This document shows, one piece after another, positions 17,746-26,460 of a stretch of 64,000 bases of DNA. The stretch lies in NCBI RefSeq assembly GCF_037104765.1, contig NZ_JBAWSY010000004.1, forward strand, positions 62,001 through 126,000, in the 5' to 3' direction. The notes beneath the pieces were generated by a model that did not search any database, was not told where the DNA came from, and saw only the letters and a program-made list of their open reading frames with translations. A program made the translations under genes and the position numbers. The first letter of the stretch is position 1. Every line of letters begins with the position of its first letter. This stretch comes from Psychrobacillus mangrovi. Its GTDB lineage: Bacteria; Bacillota; Bacilli; Bacillales_A; Planococcaceae.

Positions 17746-18180
17746 ATGAAGATTGACACAAAATTTTTAGGTGAAATTACAATAGAAGAAAAAGAAATCA
17801 TTCAATTTCCAAACGGATTGCCAGGTTTTGAGAAAATAACAGAATTTGTTATTCTGCCATTAGAAAAAGATTCTCCATTTGCAATTCTACAATCTATCAA
17901 ACAACAAGAGATTGGCTTCGTTATAGCTCTACCATTTGAATTTAAACAAGACTATGCATTCGATGTAATGGAAGAAGACAAAGAAGAATTAAAAATAGAG
18001 TCACCTGAAGATTTAATCACCTATTCAATTGTTACTTTAAAAGAACCTTTTAATAATTCGACATTAAACTTACAAGCACCAGTTTTAATCAATCACAAAC
18101 AAAAGATTGCTAAACAACTTGTATTGCAAGATGCAAGTAAATATCCATTACGATTCCCAATTGAAGGGAGCAATTTTTAA
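17746..18180 (+). CDS. fliW: Flagellar assembly factor FliW
   Basis: 144 residues with the FliW core (FPNGLPGFEKITEFVILPLE, DSPFAILQSI) and the acidic C-terminal half. FliW binds both flagellin and CsrA. When flagellin is exported FliW binds CsrA and relieves repression of hag. The stop overlaps the csrA start by one base, keeping the two partners in fixed proportion. Confidence 0.96.
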   Translation: MKIDTKFLGEITIEEKEIIQFPNGLPGFEKITEFVILPLEKDSPFAILQSIKQQEIGFVIALPFEFKQDYAFDVMEEDKEELKIESPEDLITYSIVTLKEPFNNSTLNLQAPVLINHKQKIAKQLVLQDASKYPLRFPIEGSNF

Positions 18181-18404
18181 TGCTTGTACTTTCACGAAAA
18201 AAAGATGAATCAATCATGATAGGAGATCAAATTGAACTAAAAATATTAAGCATAGACGGAGACCAAGTAAAACTAGGGATTGTTGCTCCAAAAAATATAA
18301 AAGTCTACCGGTCTGAAGTATACGAAAGTATTCAAAACCAAAACAAAGAATCATTAAATGTGTCTAAATCATTAATTGAGAAACTTTCTAAAAAAAATAT
18401 TTAA
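18180..18404 (+). CDS. csrA: Translational repressor CsrA
   Basis: 74 residues with the CsrA beta-barrel motifs MLVLSRKKDESIMIGD and VKLGIVAPKNIKVYRSEVYE. It binds GGA in RNA hairpin loops and blocks hag translation. The C-terminal extension is the part that in Bacillus CsrA is needed for FliW antagonism. It lies directly upstream of the hag leader. Confidence 0.97.
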   Translation: MLVLSRKKDESIMIGDQIELKILSIDGDQVKLGIVAPKNIKVYRSEVYESIQNQNKESLNVSKSLIEKLSKKNI

Positions 18405-18411
18405 AAACTAT

Positions 18412-18438
18412 TAAACATTTCCAAATAAGTACGATACT
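18412..18438 (+). promoter_or_regulatory. Candidate sigma-D promoter of hag
   Basis: TAAA (18412-18415) is followed after 14-15 bp by TACGATAC (5 of 8 to GCCGATAT). It is about 100 bp before the hag ATG, leaving a long leader. Confidence 0.5.
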
Positions 18439-18445
18439 AATAATG

Positions 18446-18533
18446 TAAGGCAGAAATGGGGCGGCCGACCTTATACTGCCAAACAATTTCCACATGGATG
18501 TGGAACTAAATAAACCAAAATTCAAGGAGGAAT
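18446..18533 (+). promoter_or_regulatory. hag mRNA leader with CsrA-type hairpin
   Basis: A hairpin at 18488-18505 has arms TTCCACA / TGTGGAA and a TGGA loop, exposing GGA as CsrA prefers. The Shine-Dalgarno AAGGAGG (18524-18530), 9 bp before the ATG, contains a second GGA. An upstream stem, GGCAG (18449-18453) with CTGCC (18476-18480), competes with TAAGG/CCTTA pairing. Two-site CsrA binding matches the B. subtilis hag mechanism. Confidence 0.65.
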
Positions 18534-18539
18534 CTCACA

Positions 18540-19352
18540 ATGAGAATTCAACACAACATTTCAGCTTTAAATACACACAGAAACTTAACAGCTAACCAAG
18601 GTTCAGCTGCTAAAAACTTAGAAAAACTATCTTCAGGTTTCAAAATCAACCGCGCTGGAGACGATGCTGCTGGTCTTGCAATCTCTGAAAAAATGCGTGG
18701 ACAAATTCGCGGTCTTGACATGGCTACTAAAAATGCACAAGATGGCATCTCATTAATTCAAACAGCTGAGGGTGCTCTTAATGAAACTCACGCAATTTTA
18801 CAACGTATGCGTGAATTATCAGTACAATCTTCAAATGATACAAACACAGACGATGATCGTGCTGAACTACAAAAAGAAATTACTGCATTAACTACTGAAA
18901 TTACGCGTATCGCTACTGATACTGAGTTCAACACTCAATCATTACTAAATGGTTCATTCACAGCTAAACTAATTCATATCGGTGCAAATACTGGACAAAC
19001 TTTATCAGTTAGTGTTGCAACTATGGACGCTTCAGCTCTAGGTCTTAGTGCTCTTACTGTATCTACACAATCAGGTGCGAACAATGCAATTGCATTACTT
19101 GATTCTGCTATCAAAACTGTATCGTCTCAACGTTCTGATCTTGGTGCTATCCAAAATCGTTTAGAACACACAATTAACAACCTTGGTGCAACTTCTGAAA
19201 ACTTAACTGCAGCTGAATCACGTATTCGTGACGTTGATATGGCTAAAGAAATGATGGAGTTCACTAAGAACAATATCTTAACTCAAGCTGCACAATCTAT
19301 GTTAGCTCAAGCTAACCAACAACCACAAGGCGTACTTCAATTACTACAATAA
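18540..19352 (+). CDS. hag: Major flagellin Hag
   Basis: 270 residues, a compact flagellin. The N-terminal D0/D1 helix is MRIQHNISALNTHRNL...SSGFKINRAGDDAAGLAISEKMRGQIRGL. The central domain is short, and the C-terminal helix ends NNILTQAAQSMLAQANQQPQGVLQLLQ. It is the most Ser/Thr/Ala-rich gene here and uses very regular codons, as expected for high expression. It follows csrA and precedes the glycosylation island, whose Maf product probably modifies it. Confidence 0.98.
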   Translation: MRIQHNISALNTHRNLTANQGSAAKNLEKLSSGFKINRAGDDAAGLAISEKMRGQIRGLDMATKNAQDGISLIQTAEGALNETHAILQRMRELSVQSSNDTNTDDDRAELQKEITALTTEITRIATDTEFNTQSLLNGSFTAKLIHIGANTGQTLSVSVATMDASALGLSALTVSTQSGANNAIALLDSAIKTVSSQRSDLGAIQNRLEHTINNLGATSENLTAAESRIRDVDMAKEMMEFTKNNILTQAAQSMLAQANQQPQGVLQLLQ

Positions 19353-19364
19353 TAGTTAGTAATT

Positions 19365-19398
19365 AAAAAAGCTGAAGCTTATAGCTTCAGCTTTTTTT
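19365..19398 (+). terminator. Terminator after hag
   Basis: GCTGAAGCT / AGCTTCAGC with a 3-nt loop, preceded by six A and followed by seven T. Confidence 0.95.
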
Positions 19399-19497
19399 AT
19401 AAAGTATTTATATTACATAGAAGAAATAGGCTAGCTGCGTTATTAATAAAATATTAGGTAAAAATAATTTTCCTTTGAAGAATGAATGAGGGATTGC

Positions 19498-21183
19498 ATG
19501 TATAAATTAAAAAAAGAACTAAATAAAAGAGAAATTGAAGTAATAAAAATATTTGATGATGAAACGAACAAAATCGTATCACTAAATTCTGAAATATCTC
19601 CGCTAAAAGAAATTGAACGTTTTTGTCAAACAATCAATAATAATATGTTTTATATTATTATTGGAAGTGGAAATGGAACTATTCTAGAGTATTTATTAAA
19701 TAAAAAATTTAAATCTAAATTTATTATTTTAGAAATTTTTGATGAAATTAATTACTCTGATGAGTACAAAGAAATATTAAAGGAACATAACATTGTTCTC
19801 TTTCATAATTCAAAAATAAACTATTTAGAGTTAAGCGGTGCAATAAGAAACTCTCTAGGAATGGAGTGTGAAGTATTAATACATCCAAACTATGATAGAC
19901 TAAATACAGAGCTACTCTCCCCGATACTTGAAAAAATAAAAATGGGTATAGTTACTGCTACAATTAATAAAAATACAGAAAACTATTTTAAATTTGAATG
20001 GATAACCGAGCCTATATTAAATCTTTCCATCACCAAAGAAGCGAGATCTATTATGGAAATAAAAGACAATTTTATTGATAAAGATATAATTCTTGTTTCC
20101 TCAGGTCCTTCCATGGTGGATCATATTGATTTTATGAAGATGAAAAGTAATTCTGCTTATATAATTGCTTCCGGTTCTGCAGTAAATGGTTTAATCAACA
20201 ATGATATTATGCCAGACTTCGTTACAATTTTGGATGGCTCCTTAATAAACTATACAGCACATTTTGAGCAAACACAGTATACAGGTCCTATTATCACTAC
20301 TGGAACCACAAATCACTCTATCTTAAAGAATCATAAAGGAGAAATTTTTGTTACTAATTTTGCTCAAGATACCGTTACGGCTGCTGAACGAAAGGATCTA
20401 CTAAATATTCCAACTGTGCCATCAGTAGCATTATACTCATTATTGTTATCTCATTTTCTTGGTGCAAAAAATGTATATATGGTTGGCCAGGATTTGGCTT
20501 TGGCGAATGGACAGTATTATGCATCTGGAGTAAATCAACATGCTAATATGAAAAACCTTGGACAAACGATTGAAGTAGAATCAAATAATGGTGGTATGAC
20601 TCATACTACATTTGGCTTAGCTTCAACTTTAGAGAGCTTTAATAATGTTGTTTCTATTATCACTAAAACTAATTCAAAGATTCAGATTTATAATTTAGCA
20701 AAAGATGGGGCAAAAATTAAAGATGTTCCTTATATTAATTCTGAAGAAATCGAATTTGTTGATAAAATTGAAAAAGGTTGGATTAATCGATCTGTAACTA
20801 AAGCTAATTTAAATTATACTTTTTCAGCAGATTTTTTGAGCAAAATCGAAGCGTGTAAGAAAGATGTAGATTATGCTGTTCGTAAAATAAATCAAATGAA
20901 TTTATCTGCCATATCGCTAAAAGACTTAAAAAAAGTATTGCTATTAATAAAATCTTTGAGGGAAAATGAAGTGTTAGAAACTCATATTTTGAGTTTGCTT
21001 TATTCTTCTACTAAATCTATAAATAATATGTTTGAATTTGGTTTTGAGGATAACTTTGAAACAAATAAAGAGCGAGTCGAAATGATTAATAAATTTAAGA
21101 TTTACATTGAATATATTCAAAAGTATCTTTTGGGATTGTTAGAATCTCCGGTATGGTTACAACTCGATAAGGAGAGATTATGA
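19498..21183 (+). CDS. Maf-type (DUF115) motility-associated glycosyltransferase
   Basis: 561 residues from ATG 19498 (ATG 19486 is an alternative; GAGGGA precedes 19498). The central MptE-like/DUF115 domain has DIILVSSGPSMVDHIDFMK, VNGLINNDIMPDFVTILDGS, TGTTNHSILKNHKG and YMVGQDLALANGQYYASG. Maf proteins transfer CMP-activated nonulosonates to flagellin Ser/Thr. Its place between hag and a nonulosonate cluster supports that role. Codon use is more AT-rich than in the flagellar backbone, consistent with acquisition. Confidence 0.87.
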   Translation: MYKLKKELNKREIEVIKIFDDETNKIVSLNSEISPLKEIERFCQTINNNMFYIIIGSGNGTILEYLLNKKFKSKFIILEIFDEINYSDEYKEILKEHNIVLFHNSKINYLELSGAIRNSLGMECEVLIHPNYDRLNTELLSPILEKIKMGIVTATINKNTENYFKFEWITEPILNLSITKEARSIMEIKDNFIDKDIILVSSGPSMVDHIDFMKMKSNSAYIIASGSAVNGLINNDIMPDFVTILDGSLINYTAHFEQTQYTGPIITTGTTNHSILKNHKGEIFVTNFAQDTVTAAERKDLLNIPTVPSVALYSLLLSHFLGAKNVYMVGQDLALANGQYYASGVNQHANMKNLGQTIEVESNNGGMTHTTFGLASTLESFNNVVSIITKTNSKIQIYNLAKDGAKIKDVPYINSEEIEFVDKIEKGWINRSVTKANLNYTFSADFLSKIEACKKDVDYAVRKINQMNLSAISLKDLKKVLLLIKSLRENEVLETHILSLLYSSTKSINNMFEFGFEDNFETNKERVEMINKFKIYIEYIQKYLLGLLESPVWLQLDKERL

Positions 21184-21554
21184 TGGAACTAGACATTGAA
21201 AAGGAATTAATAGCATTAATAGAAAGCCTAAATCAATATACATCTAAAATCCCACAAGGATGTATTAAAATAGCAGAATATTTAAGACTTAATAAACGGG
21301 ATAAAGCATTCAGTTCTATTGGAGATTTTGTGGAAGGAATGGAATGGATAAGTGATTCTATTAATATTCTCGAGAGAAATGATTACTTAATAATATTTAA
21401 TAGCCAAAAAATGAAAGAACTATTAAAGGAAATTAATATAGTTTTAGAGCAACAAGATGAAAATTTATTAGCAGATTTATTTGAATATGAAGCGGCTAGT
21501 TTTTTTGAAGAGGTTAATCAGTTAGGAATAGTTGCTGATAAGACCAAAAAGTAA
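21180..21554 (+). CDS. Small helical protein of unknown function in the glycosylation island
   Basis: 124 residues, acidic and almost entirely helical (ELDIEKELIALIESLNQYTSKI ... MKELLKEINIVLEQQDENLLADLFEYEAASFFEEV). There is no signal peptide, Cys or known motif. Its start overlaps the maf stop (ATGA), with AAGGAG upstream; ATG 21183 is equally possible. Tight coupling to maf suggests a partner or chaperone of the glycosyltransferase, but this is inference. Confidence 0.75.
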   Translation: MMELDIEKELIALIESLNQYTSKIPQGCIKIAEYLRLNKRDKAFSSIGDFVEGMEWISDSINILERNDYLIIFNSQKMKELLKEINIVLEQQDENLLADLFEYEAASFFEEVNQLGIVADKTKK

Positions 21555-21591
21555 GAAGGAAATTTAAAAACAATTGAAAAAGGATGGTATG

Positions 21592-22587
21592 ATGAAAATC
21601 CTAGTAACTGGTGCTGATGGTTTCATTGGCTCACATTTAACAGAAGCTCTTGTTACACAAGGCTATGATGTTCGAGCATTTGTATATTATAATTCATTCA
21701 ATTCATGGGGATGGCTTGATCAATCTCCATTGGAGATTAAAAAGAATTTAGATGTTTTCGCTGGAGATATTCGTGATCCGTATGGAGTAAAGGAAGCGAT
21801 GAAAGGGTGTACCCATGTATTGAATTTGGCAGCACTTATTGCGATTCCTTATTCGTATCATTCACCAGATACCTATGTCGACACAAATATTAAAGGAACG
21901 TTAAATATCATACAGGCAGCGCGTGACCTAAATGTGGAGAAAGTTGTCCATACTTCAACAAGTGAAGTTTATGGTACGGCATTGTATATTCCAATCGATG
22001 AAGAACATCCACTACAAGGACAGTCTCCTTATTCAGCCACTAAAATTGGAGCAGATCAAATGGCAATGTCCTTCCATCGCTCTTTCGATACTCCAGTTTC
22101 GATTATTCGACCTTTTAATACATATGGACCGAGACAATCAGCCCGTGCGGTAATACCAACTATTATTAGTCAATTAGCAAGTGGTAAGACAACGATTAAA
22201 CTGGGTGCGATTAGACCAACACGTGATTTCAATTATGTAAAGGATACTGTAAGTGGTTTTATCTCGGTAATGGAATCTTCTAAATCAGTAGGTGAGGTTA
22301 TTAATATAGGCTCAAATTATGAGGTTTCAATTGGAGAAACAGCCGAAATGATTGCAGATATAATGGGGGTTAATTTGACTATAGAAACAGATGAGCAGCG
22401 CTTGCGACCAGAGAAAAGTGAAGTGGAACGGTTATGGGCTGAAAATAAAAAAGCAAAAGAATTACTTGGATGGGCACCAAAATTCGGCGGAAAAGATGGC
22501 TTCCGTAATGGTTTAGAAGAAACTATTGAATGGTTTACAAATTCTAAAAATTTAGCTCAATATAAGGCAGATGTATACAATATATGA
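21592..22587 (+). CDS. legB: NAD-dependent 4,6-dehydratase, LegB-like
   Basis: 331 residues of the extended SDR family. The Rossmann motif GADGFIGSHL, TSEVYG, catalytic YSATK and RPFNTYGPRQSARAVIP are present. LegB converts nucleotide-linked GlcNAc to the 4-keto-6-deoxy sugar, the first committed step of legionaminic acid. ATG 21592 (7 bp after AAGGA) gives the natural start MKILVTGADGF. Its stop overlaps the next gene by ATGA. Confidence 0.88.
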   Translation: MKILVTGADGFIGSHLTEALVTQGYDVRAFVYYNSFNSWGWLDQSPLEIKKNLDVFAGDIRDPYGVKEAMKGCTHVLNLAALIAIPYSYHSPDTYVDTNIKGTLNIIQAARDLNVEKVVHTSTSEVYGTALYIPIDEEHPLQGQSPYSATKIGADQMAMSFHRSFDTPVSIIRPFNTYGPRQSARAVIPTIISQLASGKTTIKLGAIRPTRDFNYVKDTVSGFISVMESSKSVGEVINIGSNYEVSIGETAEMIADIMGVNLTIETDEQRLRPEKSEVERLWAENKKAKELLGWAPKFGGKDGFRNGLEETIEWFTNSKNLAQYKADVYNI

Positions 22588-23738
22588 CTAAACAATGGCT
22601 AACATTTACAGAGCAGATAAAAGCCCATTACAAACAAGACTTTGTACCTCTACATGAACCGACTTTCAGTGAGAAGGAGCTTGAGTATGTAACAGACTGC
22701 GTTAAAACAGGCTGGGTATCATCTGTTGGCGCATATGTTACGCGTTTTGAAGAGGAACTTGCTAAATTCGTAGGAGTAAAGCGGGCAATAGCTGTCATGA
22801 ACGGGACAGCTGCTTTGCATATAGCACTAAAAGTAGCAGGTGTTAAACCGAATGATGAGGTCTTGATGCCTTCTTTGACATTTATCGCAACAGCAAATGC
22901 GGTTTCTTATATACAAGCAATCCCACACTTTGTCGATGTGTCTGAAATAACATTAGGGATAGACTCAGAAAAACTAGAACAATATCTACTAGAAATTGGA
23001 GACTTTAAAGGGAATGAGTTACTCAATAAAAAAACGAACCGTGTTATTCGTGCAGTTGTGCCAATGCATACATTTGGACATGCAGTAGAAATTGATGCTC
23101 TTCAAAAGGTTTGTGAAAAATTTAATTTAATATTAATCGAGGATGCGGCGGAATCGTTAGGATCCTATTATAAGGGTAAGCATACAGGTAGCTTTGGTAA
23201 GGTAAGTGCAGTTAGCTTTAATGGAAACAAAATCATTACAACAGGTGGTGGGGGTGCTGTTTTGACAGACGATGAGGAATTAGCTGATTATGCTAAGCAT
23301 ATAACGACAACCGCTAAAATTCCGCATCGTTGGCAATATGAGCATGATGAAATTGGTTATAATTATCGAATGCCAAATATTAATGCAGCAATTGGTTGTG
23401 CTCAGCTTGAAAAAGTATCTCAGTTTGTAAACCAAAAACGTCAGTTAACCCATTTTTATGAAGGACTACTTCAAGATTTAGATGGGGTAAGACTGTTTAA
23501 AGAACCGAAGCATAGCACAAGTAATTATTGGTTGCAGACACTCATTTTGGATGAACTGTATACTAGAGACGAAGTGCTAGCATTATTGAATGACAATGGT
23601 GTAATGAGTCGTCCTATTTGGACACCAATGCATTATTTAAAGCCTTATGAAAACTGTCCGAAAGCTGATATGTTGATTACAGAGCGCTTCAATAACAAAA
23701 TTATTAATATTCCTAGTACACCAGTAAACGAGGGTTAA
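22584..23738 (+). CDS. legC: PLP-dependent aminotransferase, LegC-like
   Basis: 384 residues, DegT/DnrJ/EryC1 fold. Marks are WVSSVGAYVTRFEEELAKFVG, VMNGTAALHIAL, IEDAAESLGSYYKG, the PLP lysine in SFNGNKIITTGGGG and NYRMPNINAAIGCAQLE. It would add the 4-amino group to the keto sugar made by LegB. It overlaps legB by 4 bp. Confidence 0.9.
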   Translation: MTKQWLTFTEQIKAHYKQDFVPLHEPTFSEKELEYVTDCVKTGWVSSVGAYVTRFEEELAKFVGVKRAIAVMNGTAALHIALKVAGVKPNDEVLMPSLTFIATANAVSYIQAIPHFVDVSEITLGIDSEKLEQYLLEIGDFKGNELLNKKTNRVIRAVVPMHTFGHAVEIDALQKVCEKFNLILIEDAAESLGSYYKGKHTGSFGKVSAVSFNGNKIITTGGGGAVLTDDEELADYAKHITTTAKIPHRWQYEHDEIGYNYRMPNINAAIGCAQLEKVSQFVNQKRQLTHFYEGLLQDLDGVRLFKEPKHSTSNYWLQTLILDELYTRDEVLALLNDNGVMSRPIWTPMHYLKPYENCPKADMLITERFNNKIINIPSTPVNEG

Positions 23739-23740
23739 AT

Positions 23741-24898
23741 GTGAAGAAAAAAATTTGTGTTGTAACTGGCACTAGAGCTGAATATGGCTTGCTATATTGG
23801 TTAATGTCTAAAATCCAAAAAGATAAAGAATTGCAAATGCAATTAATTGTAACAGGAATGCATTTATCACCTGAATTTGGATTGACTTATCAACAAATAG
23901 AAAAAGATGGTTTCATTATAGATCAAAAAATCGAAATGTTGTTATCTGGAGATACTCCTTCCGCTATTGTAAAATCTATCGGGTTAGGTGTTATAGGTTT
24001 TGCTGATGCGTATCAATCCTTAAAACCTGACTTGGTAATTCTTCTTGGAGACCGTTTTGAAATATTTGCTGCAACACAAGCAGCGATGGTATCGAGAATT
24101 CCTATTGCTCATATTCATGGAGGGGAATTAACCGAGGGGTTAATAGATGACCCAATACGTCATTCCATTACGAAAATGTCCCATATTCATTTTACTGCTT
24201 CGGAAGAATACCGGAAAAGAATTATTCAAATGGGCGAACAGCCGGACACTGTATTTAACGTTGGAACTTTAGGTTTAGAAGGCATTAAAAATACATCTCT
24301 ATTGTCATTAGAGGCTTTTAAAGAATCTATTCAATTCGATATGGACAAATTTTTCTTAGTTACTTTACATCCGACAACATTAGAAGAAAGTACAGCAGAA
24401 GAACAAATAAAAATTTTACTCTCTTCTTTAGATGAATTTAAAAATTATAAAATTTTATTTACTAAAACAAATGCGGATACAGATGGACGAATTATTAATA
24501 GGTATATTGAGCAATACGTTCAGAAAAATAAAAATCGATGTACTGTTTTTGATTCATTAGGACAGCATCGATATTTAAGTGCTATAAAGCATTGTTCGGC
24601 AGTTATAGGTAACTCTTCAAGTGGACTTGTAGAAGTTCCGTTTTTTTTGAAACCAACTATAAATATTGGAGATCGACAAAGAGGAAGACTTAAAGCAAAT
24701 TCAGTCATTGATTGTAACTTCGAAAAGAATGAGATTCTTCGTGCTATTAAAAAAGGTATTAGTAATAATTTTAATCTAAATGTACAATCGATGCAGCAAG
24801 TATATGGTTCAGGTAATACATCAGAAGATATCATTCATGTATTGAAGCAAACTTCTTTGGATACGATTTTGAAGAAAAAATTTTATGATATTGAGTAG
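23741..24898 (+). CDS. neuC: Hydrolysing nucleotide-sugar 2-epimerase, NeuC/LegG-like
   Basis: 385 residues with the UDP-GlcNAc 2-epimerase fold: VVTGTRAEYGLLYWLM, DLVILLGDRFEIFAATQAA, HIHGGELTEGLIDDPIRHSITKMSHIHF and GNSSSGLVEVPFF. The hydrolysing type releases the free 2-epimer sugar (ManNAc-like) that feeds NeuB. It starts with GTG 2 bp after legC; no better ATG exists. Confidence 0.92.
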   Translation: MKKKICVVTGTRAEYGLLYWLMSKIQKDKELQMQLIVTGMHLSPEFGLTYQQIEKDGFIIDQKIEMLLSGDTPSAIVKSIGLGVIGFADAYQSLKPDLVILLGDRFEIFAATQAAMVSRIPIAHIHGGELTEGLIDDPIRHSITKMSHIHFTASEEYRKRIIQMGEQPDTVFNVGTLGLEGIKNTSLLSLEAFKESIQFDMDKFFLVTLHPTTLEESTAEEQIKILLSSLDEFKNYKILFTKTNADTDGRIINRYIEQYVQKNKNRCTVFDSLGQHRYLSAIKHCSAVIGNSSSGLVEVPFFLKPTINIGDRQRGRLKANSVIDCNFEKNEILRAIKKGISNNFNLNVQSMQQVYGSGNTSEDIIHVLKQTSLDTILKKKFYDIE

Positions 24899-24907
24899 GA
24901 GAAATAC

Positions 24908-25795
24908 ATGAGAATTGTATATATTGGATGTGTTCTATCGAGTGAGCATTTTTTAAAAGCTATTTATCATTATACAAATGCAAAAATAGTAGGTATTGTA
25001 ACGAAAACACAGTCTGATTTTAATACAGATCACGTTTCGCTAGCATTATTTGCAGAACAACAAAATATCGATTGGCTTGATTATAAAGATCAGGAAAATT
25101 TACTAAATTGGATACATGAAAAACGGCCAGATGTCATTTATTGCTTTGGATGGTCACATCTTTTACCTAGAGAGATTTATAGTATAGCTAAAGTAGGTGC
25201 AATTGGTTATCACCCGGCACTCTTACCACAAAATAGAGGAAGACATCCAATTATATGGGCTTTAGCGCTAGGGTTAAAAGAAACAGGTTCCACTTTTTTT
25301 TATTTAGCAGAAGATGCAGATTCTGGTGATATTTTAAACCAAATAGTGGTTGAAATTACCGAAAATGACGATGCGAATTCACTATATCAAAAATTATTAG
25401 AAATTGGTGAAAAGCAAGTTATTCAAATGACGAACGATTTGATGAGTAATCGAATTATCCCTATTTCACAGGATAATAATAAAGCGAATTATTGGAGAAA
25501 GCGTTCGAAGAAAGATGGAGAAATTGATTGGAGAATGGGCAGTAACACCATTATTCAATTGATTAAAGCATTGACAAAACCATATGTAGGTGCACATTTT
25601 GTATATCAGAATCAAGAGTATAAAGTGTGGGCCGCTAAAGAAGTCCAGTTGGGTGGACAAGAGTATAAAAATGTTGAGCCTGGAAAAGTTTTGAAAGTAA
25701 ACTCAGATTCATTTACAGTGAAAACAGGTGACGGGGTAATTGAAATTTTGAATAGTGATTCACATATTATTCCCAAAACAGGAGAGTATTTATGA
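24908..25795 (+). CDS. Sugar N-formyltransferase (formyl_trans_N family)
   Basis: 295 residues. The N-terminal formyltransferase fold has CFGWSHLLP and YHPALLPQNRGRHPIIWAL with the expected His (102) and Asp141 in DADSGDIL. A C-terminal OB-like half follows (VGAHFVYQNQEYKVWAAKEV). Folate-dependent enzymes of this type formylate amino sugars. The Asn two residues before the His in ArnA and Fmt is Gly100 here. It lies inside the nonulosonate operon and overlaps the deacetylase gene by 4 bp, so a sugar amine is the likely acceptor. Confidence 0.85.
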   Translation: MRIVYIGCVLSSEHFLKAIYHYTNAKIVGIVTKTQSDFNTDHVSLALFAEQQNIDWLDYKDQENLLNWIHEKRPDVIYCFGWSHLLPREIYSIAKVGAIGYHPALLPQNRGRHPIIWALALGLKETGSTFFYLAEDADSGDILNQIVVEITENDDANSLYQKLLEIGEKQVIQMTNDLMSNRIIPISQDNNKANYWRKRSKKDGEIDWRMGSNTIIQLIKALTKPYVGAHFVYQNQEYKVWAAKEVQLGGQEYKNVEPGKVLKVNSDSFTVKTGDGVIEILNSDSHIIPKTGEYL

Positions 25796-26460
25796 ATAAA
25801 AAAATTATAGTAATGACGCCACATCCTGACGATGAAACATTGGGATGTGGGGGAACTTTATTAAAGTATAAAGAACAGAATCATCAACTCTATTGGCTCA
25901 TTATTACGGGAATGGGTGATAATTTTTCGAATGAGCGAAAACAGTTGCGGCAAAAAGAGATTGATGCGGTAGCAGTTCATTATCAATTCAAGAAAGTATT
26001 TCAACTTAATCTTCCAGCAGCTGAACTGGATAAAATACCGATGGCAGATTTGGTTGATAGTATTAGTGAAATATTTAGCAGTGTTCAACCACAAATAGTT
26101 TTCACGCCATACCCGGGAGATATACATAGTGATCATAAGACTGTTTTTGATGCTACTATGTCTTGTACAAAATGGTTTCGGTACCCATCAGTAGAAAAAG
26201 TATTAGTATATGAAACATTATCGGAAACAGATTTTTCGATTGATCCAGATGCAAATGGATTTAAACCAAATATATTTGTGAATATTAGTGGATTATTAGA
26301 CAAAAAGATAGAGATAATGAATATTTACGAATCCGAAATAAGTGATTTTCCTTTTCCAAGAAGTGAAAAAGCAATTCGCTCTCTTGCTTTTTTACGAGGA
26401 GCAGCTAGCGGGTTTGAGGAGGCAGAAGCATTTATGTTGCTAAAGGAGCGAATAGAATGA
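25792..26460 (+). CDS. PIG-L/LmbE family N-deacetylase
   Basis: 222 residues with the metal-binding motifs PHPDDETLGCGGTL near the N-terminus and GDIHSDHKTVFDA in the middle. Family members remove N-acetyl groups from GlcNAc derivatives. The gene is fused by 4-bp overlaps to the formyltransferase and to neuB. It therefore probably frees an amine for the formyltransferase; the exact intermediate is unknown. Confidence 0.88.
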   Translation: MNKKIIVMTPHPDDETLGCGGTLLKYKEQNHQLYWLIITGMGDNFSNERKQLRQKEIDAVAVHYQFKKVFQLNLPAAELDKIPMADLVDSISEIFSSVQPQIVFTPYPGDIHSDHKTVFDATMSCTKWFRYPSVEKVLVYETLSETDFSIDPDANGFKPNIFVNISGLLDKKIEIMNIYESEISDFPFPRSEKAIRSLAFLRGAASGFEEAEAFMLLKERIE

